A DNA stretch of 5,121 bases from an uncultured Clostridia bacterium. Lineage in GTDB: Bacteria > Bacillota > Clostridia > Oscillospirales > Ruminococcaceae. The stretch lies in assembly GCA_947176675.1 (NCBI GenBank), contig CAMWRN010000187.1, positions 1 to 5,121 on the forward strand, given 5' to 3'. The notes below the pieces were generated by a model. It saw only the letters and a program-made list of their open reading frames with translations. It was not told where the DNA came from and searched no databases. Made by a program: the position numbers and the translations under genes. This document shows, piece by piece, positions 1 to 5,121 of the stretch; positions within the stretch are counted from its first letter, which is position 1; each line of letters begins with the position of its first letter.

Positions 1-3
1 ATA

Positions 4-80
4 CCATAGGAGGGTTCTTTTTTCTATTGTCCGTTTTTACTGGACTTGTGCAGAAATGTGCCATAAGAGGGTTTTTGTTT
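4..80. repeat. Imperfect direct repeat, two copies 57 bases apart
   Basis: The segment at 4-23 (CCATAGGAGGGTTCTTTTTT) recurs at 61-80 (CCATAAGAGGGTTTTTGTTT) with 17 of 20 bases identical. Between the copies lies a short GTCC/GGAC inverted repeat (31-47) and a doubled TGTGC (49-53 and 56-60). The repeat lies just downstream of the gpmI stop codon and reaches almost to the left edge, so further copies could lie outside the window. No strong terminator hairpin for gpmI is visible here, although the region is T/A-rich. The meaning is unknown; it may be the edge of an intergenic repeat family or chance similarity in a T-rich region. Confidence 0.45.
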
Positions 81-86
81 TAATTT

Positions 87-1607
87 TTAAACGATAAGCG
101 ATTTACCCGTCATTTCGGGAGGCTGTGGCAAGTCTAAAATTTTCAGCATCGTAGGCGCGATATCCGCCAATACGCCGCCCTCGCGGAGCTTGCAGTCCCC
201 ATATCCCACAACGATAAGCGGTACGGGATTTGTCGTATGCGCCGTAAACGGAGAGCCGTCCGCTTCCATAAGCTTATCGGCGTTGCCGTGGTCAGCGGTG
301 ATTATAGCCGCGCCGCCCTTAGCAAGTATAGCGTTGACCATTCTGCCCACGCACTCGTCAACTGCTTCAACCGCAGCCTTTGCCGCGTCGAACACGCCTG
401 TGTGACCGACCATATCGCAGTTCGCATAGTTGAGAATGATAACATCGTACTTGTCGGAATCAATGGCCTTTTCAACCGCGTCCGTAACCTCGTATGCGCT
501 CATTTCGGGCTTCATATCGAACGTTGCGATCTTGGGTGAGTCGATAAGAATTCTGTCCTCGCCCTCAAAGGTTTTTTCCTCGCCGCCGTTGAAGAAGAAT
601 GTTACGTGCGCGTACTTCTGCGTCTCAGCGATACGGAGCTGCTTCAGACCCTTGCTGCTTACATACTCGCCCATAGTCATGGTGAGAGCCTCGGGTGGGA
701 AAGCAACGGAAACGTTGGGCATTTCTGCGTCGTACTGTGCCATGCATACAAATTTAACCGGGAAGAAGCCGTTCCGTCTTTCAAAGCCGGTGAAAGCCTC
801 GTCCACAAAGGAGCGAGTGATCTGTCTTGCGCGGTCAGGACGGAAATTGAAGAAAATAACGCTGTCGTCAGCATTGATAGTGCCGTTCTTGTCAACCACC
901 GTGGGAAGCATAAACTCATCGGTAACATCGTTCTTGTAAGAGTTTCTGATAGCTTCGACAGGGTTAGTCTCCTGAACGCCCTCGCCGTAAACAAGCGCGC
1001 TGTAAGCCTTTTCTACTCTGTCCCACATATTGTCTCTGTCCATAGCGTAGAAACGTCCCGCTATCGTTGCAACGGAGCCAACGCCGATTTTTTTGATTTC
1101 GGCAACCAATTCTTCCATATACTCCGCAGCGGAGGAGGGAGGAACATCACGTCCGTCAAGGAAAGCGTGAACGTAAACCTTATCCAGACCGTTTTTCTTA
1201 GCCATTTCAAGCAGACCGTAAAGGTGTTCCGAATGGCTGTGAACGCCGCCGGGGGAGAGAAGTCCCATAAGGTGGAGGGCGCTGCCCTTAGCCTTGCAGT
1301 TTTCCATTGCGGAAACCAGCGCGGGATTTGCAAAGAAATCCCCGTCATTGATGGATTTGGAGATTTTAACCAGCATCTGGTAAACGATCCTGCCCGCGCC
1401 GATGTTGGTGTGACCGACCTCGGAGTTGCCCATCTGACCGTCGGGGAGACCAACGTCCAAACCGGATGCGCCGATAGTGGTGTTGGGGTATTCGGCGAAA
1501 TATTTGTCAAGATTTGGCTTTTTAGCGGCAGCAATGGCGTTGCCGTAGCTGTCATTGTTAATGCCGAAGCCGTCCATAATAATTAAAGCAAGAGGTTTTT
1601 TGCTCAT
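87..1607 (-). CDS. gpmI: 2,3-bisphosphoglycerate-independent phosphoglycerate mutase
   Basis: This cytoplasmic enzyme interconverts 3-phosphoglycerate and 2-phosphoglycerate in glycolysis and gluconeogenesis and belongs to the alkaline phosphatase superfamily with two bound metal ions, usually manganese. The 506 residues match the usual family length of about 510. Visible active-site elements are D12 in IIMDGFG, the phosphoserine nucleophile S62 in GNSEVGH, H123 in GGVHSH, the DGRDVPP loop (151-157), R185 and R191 in AGRFYAMDRD, R256 and R259 in NFRPDRA, K331 in ETQKYAH, D398 and H402 in NCDMVGH, D439 and H440 in TADHGN, and H457. The nucleophile domain is interrupted by the phosphotransferase domain (roughly 76-310), as is normal. 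The open frame extends 49 codons further upstream, but that part is an off-frame reading of the preceding gene. The ATG at 1607 begins the conserved MSKKPLALIIMDGFG start and has an AAAGGA ribosome site about ten bases upstream. It follows the 106-residue gene by 46 bases with no clear promoter between, so co-transcription with tpiA is likely. Confidence 0.98.
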   Translation of the reverse strand: MSKKPLALIIMDGFGINNDSYGNAIAAAKKPNLDKYFAEYPNTTIGASGLDVGLPDGQMGNSEVGHTNIGAGRIVYQMLVKISKSINDGDFFANPALVSAMENCKAKGSALHLMGLLSPGGVHSHSEHLYGLLEMAKKNGLDKVYVHAFLDGRDVPPSSAAEYMEELVAEIKKIGVGSVATIAGRFYAMDRDNMWDRVEKAYSALVYGEGVQETNPVEAIRNSYKNDVTDEFMLPTVVDKNGTINADDSVIFFNFRPDRARQITRSFVDEAFTGFERRNGFFPVKFVCMAQYDAEMPNVSVAFPPEALTMTMGEYVSSKGLKQLRIAETQKYAHVTFFFNGGEEKTFEGEDRILIDSPKIATFDMKPEMSAYEVTDAVEKAIDSDKYDVIILNYANCDMVGHTGVFDAAKAAVEAVDECVGRMVNAILAKGGAAIITADHGNADKLMEADGSPFTAHTTNPVPLIVVGYGDCKLREGGVLADIAPTMLKILDLPQPPEMTGKSLIV

Positions 1608-1653
1608 TGTTATCAAATCCTTTCGGTGTGAAAGCAATACTTTTTGTATAGTA

Positions 1654-1974
1654 TCAAATATTAAATGCTTTGGGTATAAACCAGAAACCCACATAGTAGC
1701 GGGTCTCGTTGTCAAACGGGTCGTAGTCCTTCCAGACCTTGTAGAACAAGCCATAGTAATCGGTGCTGCCGTTATGGTACTCTATCACAGGATAGCAGAA
1801 CAGCGGCGGCTGATTGTTTTTCTTTGCGCGGATCAAGTCCACCGAAAAAAGCAATGCCGCGATACCGAATATGACCGCGCATACTATTGCGATGATCTTC
1901 CGCGTTTTCGGGGACATTGTCCTATTCCGTTTCCGTTCCTCACGGCGGGCAAGCTTTAACTGTTTGGATTTCAT
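1654..1974 (-). CDS. Small single-pass membrane protein of unknown function
   Basis: This 106-residue protein is not one I can name. Its N-terminus is strongly basic (about residues 1-25, with runs such as ARREERKRNR). One hydrophobic segment follows (about 26-48, KIIAIVCAVIFGIAALLFSV). The hydrophilic C-terminal tail is rich in aromatic residues (YYGLFYKVWKDYDP, YYVGFWFIP). By the positive-inside rule the basic end should be cytoplasmic and the aromatic tail outside. The ATG at 1974 is preferred because it gives the whole basic segment. A TTG at 2016 is an in-frame alternative adding 14 residues, and an ATG at 1917 would remove 19. The ribosome site is mediocre for the chosen start (AGG four bases away, AAAGG thirteen away). 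The gene lies between tpiA and gpmI on the same strand, so it is probably co-transcribed with them, but nothing in the protein indicates a role in glycolysis. Confidence 0.75.
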   Translation of the reverse strand: MKSKQLKLARREERKRNRTMSPKTRKIIAIVCAVIFGIAALLFSVDLIRAKKNNQPPLFCYPVIEYHNGSTDYYGLFYKVWKDYDPFDNETRYYVGFWFIPKAFNI

Positions 1975-2025
1975 AGTACCTGCCCGACCTTTCTCGTGAG
2001 GATAAAACTTCAACAAAATTCGCCC

Positions 2026-2041
2026 GCCCCCTTGAGGGGGC
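2026..2041 (-). repeat. GC-rich palindrome downstream of tpiA, possible REP-like hairpin
   Basis: GCCCCC and GGGGGC flank a TTGA loop, forming a perfect six-pair hairpin whose loop ends could also pair. It lies about 60 bases past the tpiA stop, in the 124-base gap before the 106-residue gene. On the minus strand it is followed by GGGCGAATTTTG, a poor U-run that starts six bases late, so a classical intrinsic terminator is doubtful. It might stabilise or attenuate the tpiA message, or belong to a dispersed palindromic repeat family. The palindrome is seen; the role is inference. Confidence 0.55.
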
Positions 2042-2090
2042 TTGGTAAAGTTAAAGTTTATATTATTTTACATTGGGGGAGACATTGCCC

Positions 2091-2105
2091 GCAGTGGCTC
2101 ACTGC
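2091..2105 (-). other. Hairpin overlapping the tpiA stop codon
   Basis: GCAGTG and CACTGC flank a three-base loop, and the TGA stop of tpiA (2099-2101) falls within the loop and 3' stem. There is no U-run after it on the minus strand (GGGCAATG follows), so it is not an intrinsic terminator. It could protect the 3' end of the tpiA message or be fortuitous. Confidence 0.35.
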
Positions 2106-2875
2106 CCGTTAACTGCAGCTTGTACAATAGTGTTAAAGTCAGCAGCTTTAAGGGAAGCTCCGCCGATAAGTCCGCCGTCAACATTAGGCTTGGAAAGAAG
2201 CTCGGCAGCGTTGCCCGCGTTCATTGAACCGCCGTACTGGATAGTAACAGCGTCCGCAGTAGCCTGATCGTAAAGCTTTGCAAGAGTTGCGCGGATAAAG
2301 CTGCAAACCTCCTCAGCCTGATCTGCCGTAGCGGTCTTGCCTGTGCCTATTGCCCAAACAGGCTCGTAAGCGATAACTGTTTTCTTAACGTCCGCAGCGG
2401 AAACGTCGAACAGGTCAAGCTTGATCTGACGTGCGATGACTTCTTCTGTGATGTTGCACTCACGCTCCCAGAGAAGCTCGCCAACGCATACGATAGGCTT
2501 CAGACCCGCAGCAAGGGCAGCCTTTGTCCTCTTGTTTACTGTCTCGTCCGTCTCGCCGAAGTACTGACGTCTCTCGGAGTGACCGATAACAACGTATTCA
2601 ACGCCAAGCTCTGTGAGCATATCGGCGGAAATCTCGCCTGTAAACGCGCCGCTCTTTTCAAAGTGAACGTTCTCCGCGCCGATCTTAACGTTTGAGCCCG
2701 CAACTGTGTTTACGGCAGTTTCAAGGTTTGTGTAGGGTACGCACGCGATGACCTCAACCTCGCCCGCGTTTGCAACCAGCGGCTTGATAGCTTCAAGAAG
2801 CTCCTTAGCCTCGGGACGGGTCTTGTTCATTTTCCAGTTTCCTGCGATGATAGCTTTTCTTAAAGATTTGTTCAT
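2099..2875 (-). CDS. tpiA: Triosephosphate isomerase
   Basis: This cytoplasmic (beta/alpha)8-barrel enzyme interconverts dihydroxyacetone phosphate and glyceraldehyde 3-phosphate, and is normally a homodimer. The 258 residues are close to the usual bacterial length of about 250. Catalytic residues are visible: N13 and K15 in AGNWKMN, H99 in IGHSERR, and the general base E171 in AYEPVWAIGTGKTAT, which runs into the flexible phosphate-gripping loop 6. The YGGSMN motif (214-219) and the GGLIGGASL phosphate-binding turn (234-242) are also present. The segment after CVGE reads LLWERE where many relatives have S or T next and then L, a minor variation outside the catalytic residues. The start at 2875 is supported by an AAAGGAG ribosome site eight bases upstream. 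A TATAAT box at 2926-2931 suggests a separate promoter, so tpiA probably heads a transcript with the small membrane gene and gpmI. Confidence 0.98.
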   Translation of the reverse strand: MNKSLRKAIIAGNWKMNKTRPEAKELLEAIKPLVANAGEVEVIACVPYTNLETAVNTVAGSNVKIGAENVHFEKSGAFTGEISADMLTELGVEYVVIGHSERRQYFGETDETVNKRTKAALAAGLKPIVCVGELLWERECNITEEVIARQIKLDLFDVSAADVKKTVIAYEPVWAIGTGKTATADQAEEVCSFIRATLAKLYDQATADAVTIQYGGSMNAGNAAELLSKPNVDGGLIGGASLKAADFNTIVQAAVNGQ

Positions 2876-2925
2876 GATGATTACTCCTTTTTGTAATTTA
2901 TTTGCTTATAAAAATTCCAACATAT

Positions 2926-2934
2926 ATTATACCA
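2926..2934 (-). promoter_or_regulatory. Probable extended -10 promoter of tpiA
   Basis: On the minus strand the sequence reads TGGTATAAT: a perfect -10 hexamer (2926-2931) with the TG of an extended -10 one base upstream (2933-2934). No good TTGACA-like -35 is seen at the right distance, which is compatible with extended -10 promoters. Transcription would start near 2919, giving a leader of about 44 bases that holds the AAAGGAG ribosome site. The presence of this promoter implies that tpiA does not depend on readthrough from the gene before it. Confidence 0.7.
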
Positions 2935-2988
2935 TATTTTTGCATGGAATATATTGCTTTTTTGTTAATAAACCTTTTCTGCACACAC

Positions 2989-3402
2989 TTATATCTCAAC
3001 AATCTCCCTGCCGTGTTTTTCGGCGGCATTTTTAAATTTTGCCGCGTTGCCGAATGAATTCCGGACAAAAGTTATCACGATATCCGCATGGCGTATCATC
3101 CAGTTATTGCGGAAATTGATTGCAAAGCGTTTAGGCACATTCTCTATGCCCTCGGGATAGACGGTATGCAAAAAATCCTCACAGTCCTGCGGAAGATACG
3201 CATACACAACACAATAATCAATTTGCGGATATACCTCGCTTAGCTCCTTTAGAACAGCCAATGCCATTCTGTCAAAACTGCCGTGGTTTCCTACATAAAA
3301 GCGGTCGGCTCCACGGTTTTCGATAAGCTTGATTACTTCCTCTCTAAGCTTGCTTTTTACCTCCGACGGAGCATCGGCGTGACCGAAAAATGTGCAATTC
3401 AT
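2989..3402 (-). CDS. Small Rossmann/SLOG-like protein of unknown function
   Basis: This 137-residue soluble protein resembles short uncharacterised Clostridia proteins that look related to the SLOG (YpsA/DUF1273-like) Rossmann-fold superfamily, thought to bind nucleotides or nucleotide-derived ligands. The supporting motifs are the N-terminal strand and turn TFFGHAD (4-10), FYVGNHGSFDRMA (35-47), the hydrophobic strand DYCVVYAYLP (62-71), YPEGIENVPKRFAINFRNNWMI (82-103), the strand ADIVITFV (106-113) and the glycine turn SFGNAAKF (116-123). There is no membrane segment or signal peptide. The start is the ATG at 3402, eight bases after a GGAGG ribosome site; a TTG at 3417 overlaps that site and is unlikely. 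A near-consensus promoter lies just upstream. It is divergent from the XRE regulator, and its sequence is AT-richer than the flanking glycolytic genes. The ligand and activity cannot be read from the sequence, and the superfamily assignment is from motif memory, not a search. Confidence 0.8.
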   Translation of the reverse strand: MNCTFFGHADAPSEVKSKLREEVIKLIENRGADRFYVGNHGSFDRMALAVLKELSEVYPQIDYCVVYAYLPQDCEDFLHTVYPEGIENVPKRFAINFRNNWMIRHADIVITFVRNSFGNAAKFKNAAEKHGREIVEI

Positions 3403-3443
3403 AATTAGTTCCTCCAATAATAAATTATTATTTGTTAATAATA

Positions 3444-3472
3444 ATTATATCATTGTAGCTGATTACAGTCAA
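3444..3472 (-). promoter_or_regulatory. Sigma-A promoter of the SLOG-like gene
   Basis: On the minus strand TTGACT (3467-3472) is followed by exactly 17 bases and then TATAAT (3444-3449). This is 11 of 12 matches to the vegetative consensus at the ideal spacing. Transcription should start near 3437, with a leader of about 35 bases before the ATG at 3402. It is the strongest promoter visible in the window, which is notable for a hypothetical gene and suggests that a repressor may hold it down. Confidence 0.85.
3454..3467. promoter_or_regulatory. Candidate operator, inverted repeat TGTA-N6-TACA
   Basis: TGTAGCTGATTACA is an inverted repeat with four-base arms and six-base spacing. It lies in the spacer between the -35 and -10 boxes of the SLOG-like gene promoter and touches the -35 box. 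Its size and place suit a dimeric XRE-type repressor, and the divergent gene encodes just such a protein. Four-base arms are common by chance, so this is a hypothesis only. Confidence 0.3.
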
Positions 3473-3513
3473 GTGTATCTGATATATTGCTGAAATAGCA
3501 TTCCGAAAAAATA

Positions 3514-3535
3514 TATAATATTATTATCATAATAT
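3514..3535 (+). promoter_or_regulatory. Possible -10 box and AT-rich inverted repeat before the XRE gene
   Basis: TATAAT at 3514-3519 is a consensus -10 hexamer on the plus strand. The best -35 candidate, TTGCTG at 3487-3492, is 21 bases away, which is too far for a good promoter. A seven-base inverted repeat, ATATTAT-TATC-ATAATAT (3518-3535), overlaps the end of the hexamer and could be an autoregulatory site or merely a product of AT richness. A second small inverted repeat, TGCT-N5-AGCA, lies at 3488-3500. The promoter is therefore plausible but weakly supported. Confidence 0.35.
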
Positions 3536-3552
3536 ACTCGGAGGACTGAAAA

Positions 3553-3831
3553 ATGAATAAACCGGTATCATTTAAAAATCGGGATAAATTCATACAACTT
3601 GGTATTGCTATTTCATCATTGAGAAGAATACGAGGTTTATCACAGGAAAAATTAGCCGAAAAAGCAAATATAAGCCGAACGTTGCTTGGAAAAATAGAAG
3701 CTCCGCATATGGCACACGGGTTTTCCATGGAGGTATTTTTCGATATTGCCGATGCACTTGAAATCGCACCTGTAGATCTGCTGAACGCTTCTCTTTTTCC
3801 CGATAACATCATAAATAAAAAAGACAAATAA
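3553..3831 (+). CDS. XRE-family helix-turn-helix transcriptional regulator
   Basis: This 92-residue single-domain DNA-binding protein has a Cro/C1-type helix-turn-helix at about residues 16-72. Helix 1 is LGIAISSLRRIRGL, helices 2 and 3 are in SQEKLAEKANISRTLLGKIEAP, and the last helices are in FSMEVFFDIADALEIAPVDLL. The IEAP turn after the recognition helix, in place of the commoner IERG, matches a subgroup of short Clostridia regulators as I recall them. There is no ligand-binding or protease domain, so it probably acts as a simple repressor, perhaps of itself and the divergent SLOG-like gene. The start is supported by GGAGG eight bases upstream (3540-3544). It is the only plus-strand gene in the window and its AT-rich sequence contrasts with pgk and tpiA, suggesting an acquired or accessory origin. 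The target is inferred only from position. Confidence 0.92.
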   Translation: MNKPVSFKNRDKFIQLGIAISSLRRIRGLSQEKLAEKANISRTLLGKIEAPHMAHGFSMEVFFDIADALEIAPVDLLNASLFPDNIINKKDK

Positions 3832-3837
3832 GCTGTT

Positions 3838-3872
3838 AAAAAAATGCAGAGACACCACGTCTCTGCATTTTT
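3838..3872. terminator. Bidirectional intrinsic terminator
   Basis: ATGCAGAGAC (3844-3853) and GTCTCTGCAT (3859-3868) form a perfect ten-pair stem around the loop ACCAC. A run of seven A precedes it (3838-3844) and a run of five T follows (3868-3872). It therefore terminates both the plus-strand XRE gene, whose stop ends seven bases earlier, and the minus-strand 74-residue gene converging from the right. The stop codon of the latter (3872-3874) begins at the edge of the A/T tract, so its stop and terminator are nearly merged. It insulates the accessory pair from pgk transcription. Confidence 0.92.
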
Positions 3873-4096
3873 CATGTCTGCGCTTTTTTACGGCGTTTCT
3901 GCCCGTTTTGGACTCCACCCGAACCGAAGTTCGCGGAATTGTCCCTGTTCCCGTTGCCGTTTCCGCTGAACAGATTAAACTCCAGCCTGTTGTGATGCGG
4001 AGCCAGCAGCGCACCCAGAACAAATCCCGCCGCAAAGCAGATAGCCATGCAGATTATGCCGTATCCGTTGTTCTTGAAAAATTTTTTGATATCCAT
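3872..4096 (-). CDS. Small membrane protein with a Gly/Asn-rich tail
   Basis: This 74-residue protein has a short basic start (MDIKKFFKNN), one hydrophobic segment at about 11-33 (GYGIICMAICFAAGFVLGALLAP), then a polar tail with GNGNGN (45-50) and a basic end (KRRKK). The G..LGALLAP pattern at the end of the membrane segment recalls YtxH-type small membrane proteins, but the resemblance is short and the rest does not match clearly. No function can be assigned. The start is supported by an AAGGAG site six bases before the ATG. It follows pgk by 68 bases on the same strand, with a hairpin between and no clear promoter, so it may be expressed by partial readthrough from pgk. A strong terminator follows its stop at once. 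Confidence 0.75.
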   Translation of the reverse strand: MDIKKFFKNNGYGIICMAICFAAGFVLGALLAPHHNRLEFNLFSGNGNGNRDNSANFGSGGVQNGQKRRKKAQT

Positions 4097-4119
4097 AGAA
4101 AACTCCTTATTTACAATAA

Positions 4120-4147
4120 TGCGGAGAACGGAAAACCGTCCTCCGCA
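4120..4147 (-). terminator. Hairpin after pgk, probable terminator or attenuator
   Basis: On the minus strand TGCGGAGGACGG and CCGTTCTCCGCA form a twelve-pair stem around a TTTT loop, counting one G-U pair that makes the RNA stem complete. On the plus strand the same position would be an A-C mismatch, so pairing favours the minus-strand RNA. Flanking AATAA and TTATT could extend it past a small bulge. It starts 17 bases after the pgk stop codon. The following bases (ATTATTGTAAAT) are only partly U-rich, so termination is probably incomplete, leaving some transcript for the 74-residue gene. Confidence 0.7.
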
Positions 4148-4164
4148 AATTATTCTGTGATGAC

Positions 4165-5121
4165 TTACGCCTTTTCTGCGATAACGTCAACGCCGGGAAG
4201 AACCTTGCCCTCAAGGTATTCGAGGGAAGCTCCGCCGCCTGTGGAGATGTGGGACATCTTATCCGCAAAGCCGAGCTGCATTACAGCCGCCGCAGAGTCG
4301 CCGCCGCCGATAATTGTGGTAGCGTCTGTCTCTGCAAGAGCCTTTGCAACAGCGATAGTACCCTTTGCAAGCGTGGGGTTCTCGAATACGCCCATAGGTC
4401 CGTTCCAAACTACAGTCTTAGCGGACTTAACAGCGTCTGCGAAAAGCTCCATTGTCTTTGTGCCGATGTCAAGACCCATCTTGTCAGCGGGGATCTTGTC
4501 AGAGTCAACAACTTCAACAGTGATATCTCCGTCGATAGGATCGGGGAATGCAGCCGCAATAGTTGTGTCGATAGGAAGAAGCAGCTTCTTGCCTGCCTTT
4601 TCAGCCTTAGCCATCATTTCCTTGCAGTAGTCGATCTTTTCGTCGTCAACAAGGGAAGTACCTACCTCGTAGCCCTTAGCCTTGAGGAATGTATAAGCCA
4701 TTCCGCCGCCGATGATGAGTGTATCGCACTTTTCGATAAGGTTGGAGATAACGTTGAGTTTGTCTGCAACCTTTGCTCCGCCGAGGATAGCAACGAAAGG
4801 ACGAACGGGAACTTCAACAGCGTTTCCGAGGTACTGGATCTCTTTCTGCATAAGGTAGCCTACAGCGGTCTCCTTAACGAACTTTGTAACGCCCGCTGTG
4901 GAAGCGTGAGCACGGTGAGCGGAGCCGAAAGCGTCCATAACGAATACCTGACCGTCAACCAGATCGGCAAGCTCCTTGGAGAGGTTTTCGCCGTTCTTTG
5001 TCTCGTCAGCGCCTCTGAATCTTGTGTTCTGGAGAACAACGATATCGCCGTCAGCAATAGCATAAACAGCTGCCTTAGCGTTATCTACTACAACTTTGTC
5101 GTCGGCAGCAAATGTTACCTT
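4165..5121 (-). CDS. pgk: Phosphoglycerate kinase, N-terminus outside the window
   Basis: This monomeric cytoplasmic enzyme transfers the acyl phosphate of 1,3-bisphosphoglycerate to ADP, making ATP and 3-phosphoglycerate. The last 318 codons are present and the frame is open to the right edge, so about 80-90 N-terminal residues of a roughly 400-residue protein are missing. An internal ATG at 4938 is not the start, because QNTRF and the DAFGSAHRAH motif straddle it. Numbering from the window edge, substrate-site elements are QNTRF (31-35) and DAFGSAHRAH (63-72). The nucleotide domain shows LGGAKVADK (113-121), GGGMAYTF (138-145), WNGPMGVFE (239-247), GGGDSAAAV (272-280) and STGGGASLE (293-301). 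Small departures from the commonest sequence are VMDAF where VNDAF is usual and DIGTKT where DIGPKT is usual. The gene probably continues a glycolytic cluster lying to the right, often with gapA, but that is not visible here. Confidence 0.97.
   Translation of the reverse strand, partial: KVTFAADDKVVVDNAKAAVYAIADGDIVVLQNTRFRGADETKNGENLSKELADLVDGQVFVMDAFGSAHRAHASTAGVTKFVKETAVGYLMQKEIQYLGNAVEVPVRPFVAILGGAKVADKLNVISNLIEKCDTLIIGGGMAYTFLKAKGYEVGTSLVDDEKIDYCKEMMAKAEKAGKKLLLPIDTTIAAAFPDPIDGDITVEVVDSDKIPADKMGLDIGTKTMELFADAVKSAKTVVWNGPMGVFENPTLAKGTIAVAKALAETDATTIIGGGDSAAAVMQLGFADKMSHISTGGGASLEYLEGKVLPGVDVIAEKA

Noticed and set aside
606..1586. A 326-codon plus-strand open frame opposite gpmI
   Set aside because: It is fully antisense to a clear gpmI coding region, has no recognisable domain and no fitting ribosome site. 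Long antisense frames are expected opposite genes with this codon bias.
1608..1653. A possible separate promoter for gpmI
   Set aside because: TATACA-like sequence is present, but no matching -35 lies at a workable distance, and the 46-base gap fits an intra-operon spacer.
1608..1754. The 49-codon upstream extension of the gpmI frame
   Set aside because: It overlaps the 106-residue gene in another frame, has no family similarity, and the internal ATG at 1607 has a good ribosome site and the conserved family N-terminus.
2876..2988. A possible terminator for the SLOG-like gene in the gap before tpiA
   Set aside because: The gap is AT-rich with A-runs on the minus strand, but I could find no stem of useful length before a U-tract.
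3450..3875. A 141-codon minus-strand open frame opposite the XRE gene
   Set aside because: It is antisense to the helix-turn-helix gene and runs through the terminator and the divergent promoter region, and its product has no domain.
3652..4035. A 127-codon minus-strand open frame over the 74-residue gene and the XRE gene
   Set aside because: It crosses a strong bidirectional terminator and is an off-frame reading of the better supported 74-residue gene, without a ribosome site of its own.
3908..4630. A 240-codon plus-strand open frame opposite pgk and the 74-residue gene
   Set aside because: It is antisense to pgk motifs that are unmistakable, and its product is low-complexity Ser/Ala-rich sequence with no family.

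Overview
The window looks like chromosomal DNA of a Gram-positive, low-to-moderate GC anaerobe of the Clostridia. The style is that of the Ruminococcaceae/Oscillospiraceae, as judged by the phosphoglycerate kinase signature QNTRF, the 2,3-bisphosphoglycerate-independent phosphoglycerate mutase, strong AGGAGG-type ribosome binding sites and the types of small hypothetical proteins present. The genus assignment is inference; nothing in the window is diagnostic of one species.

The backbone is a lower-glycolysis cluster read right to left on the minus strand. It comprises phosphoglycerate kinase (pgk, N-terminus beyond the right edge), triosephosphate isomerase (tpiA) and phosphoglycerate mutase (gpmI). 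All three are intact in their active-site motifs. Two small single-pass membrane proteins of unknown role sit among them on the same strand: a 74-residue protein just after pgk, and a 106-residue protein between tpiA and gpmI. tpiA has its own extended -10 promoter, and tpiA, the 106-residue gene and gpmI plausibly form one transcript, with gpmI 46 bases behind the small gene.

Between pgk and tpiA lies a visibly AT-richer insert of two divergent genes. One is a 92-residue XRE-type helix-turn-helix regulator (plus strand). The other is a 137-residue Rossmann/SLOG-like protein (minus strand) with a near-consensus sigma-A promoter (TTGACT, 17 bases, TATAAT). A short inverted repeat, TGTA-N6-TACA, sits in that promoter's spacer and is a candidate operator. 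A strong bidirectional terminator separates the regulator from the 74-residue gene converging on it. This pair is the most accessory-looking part of the window and the best candidate for a small regulated module.

The intergenic regions also hold a perfect-pairing hairpin after pgk, a GC-rich hairpin after tpiA, a small hairpin over the tpiA stop codon, and an imperfect direct repeat with a 57-base offset at the left edge, downstream of gpmI. No RNA gene, CRISPR array, transposase or integrase is visible. No gene-free stretch exceeds 300 bases. I do not see a clear-cut novel system; the leads are listed as such.
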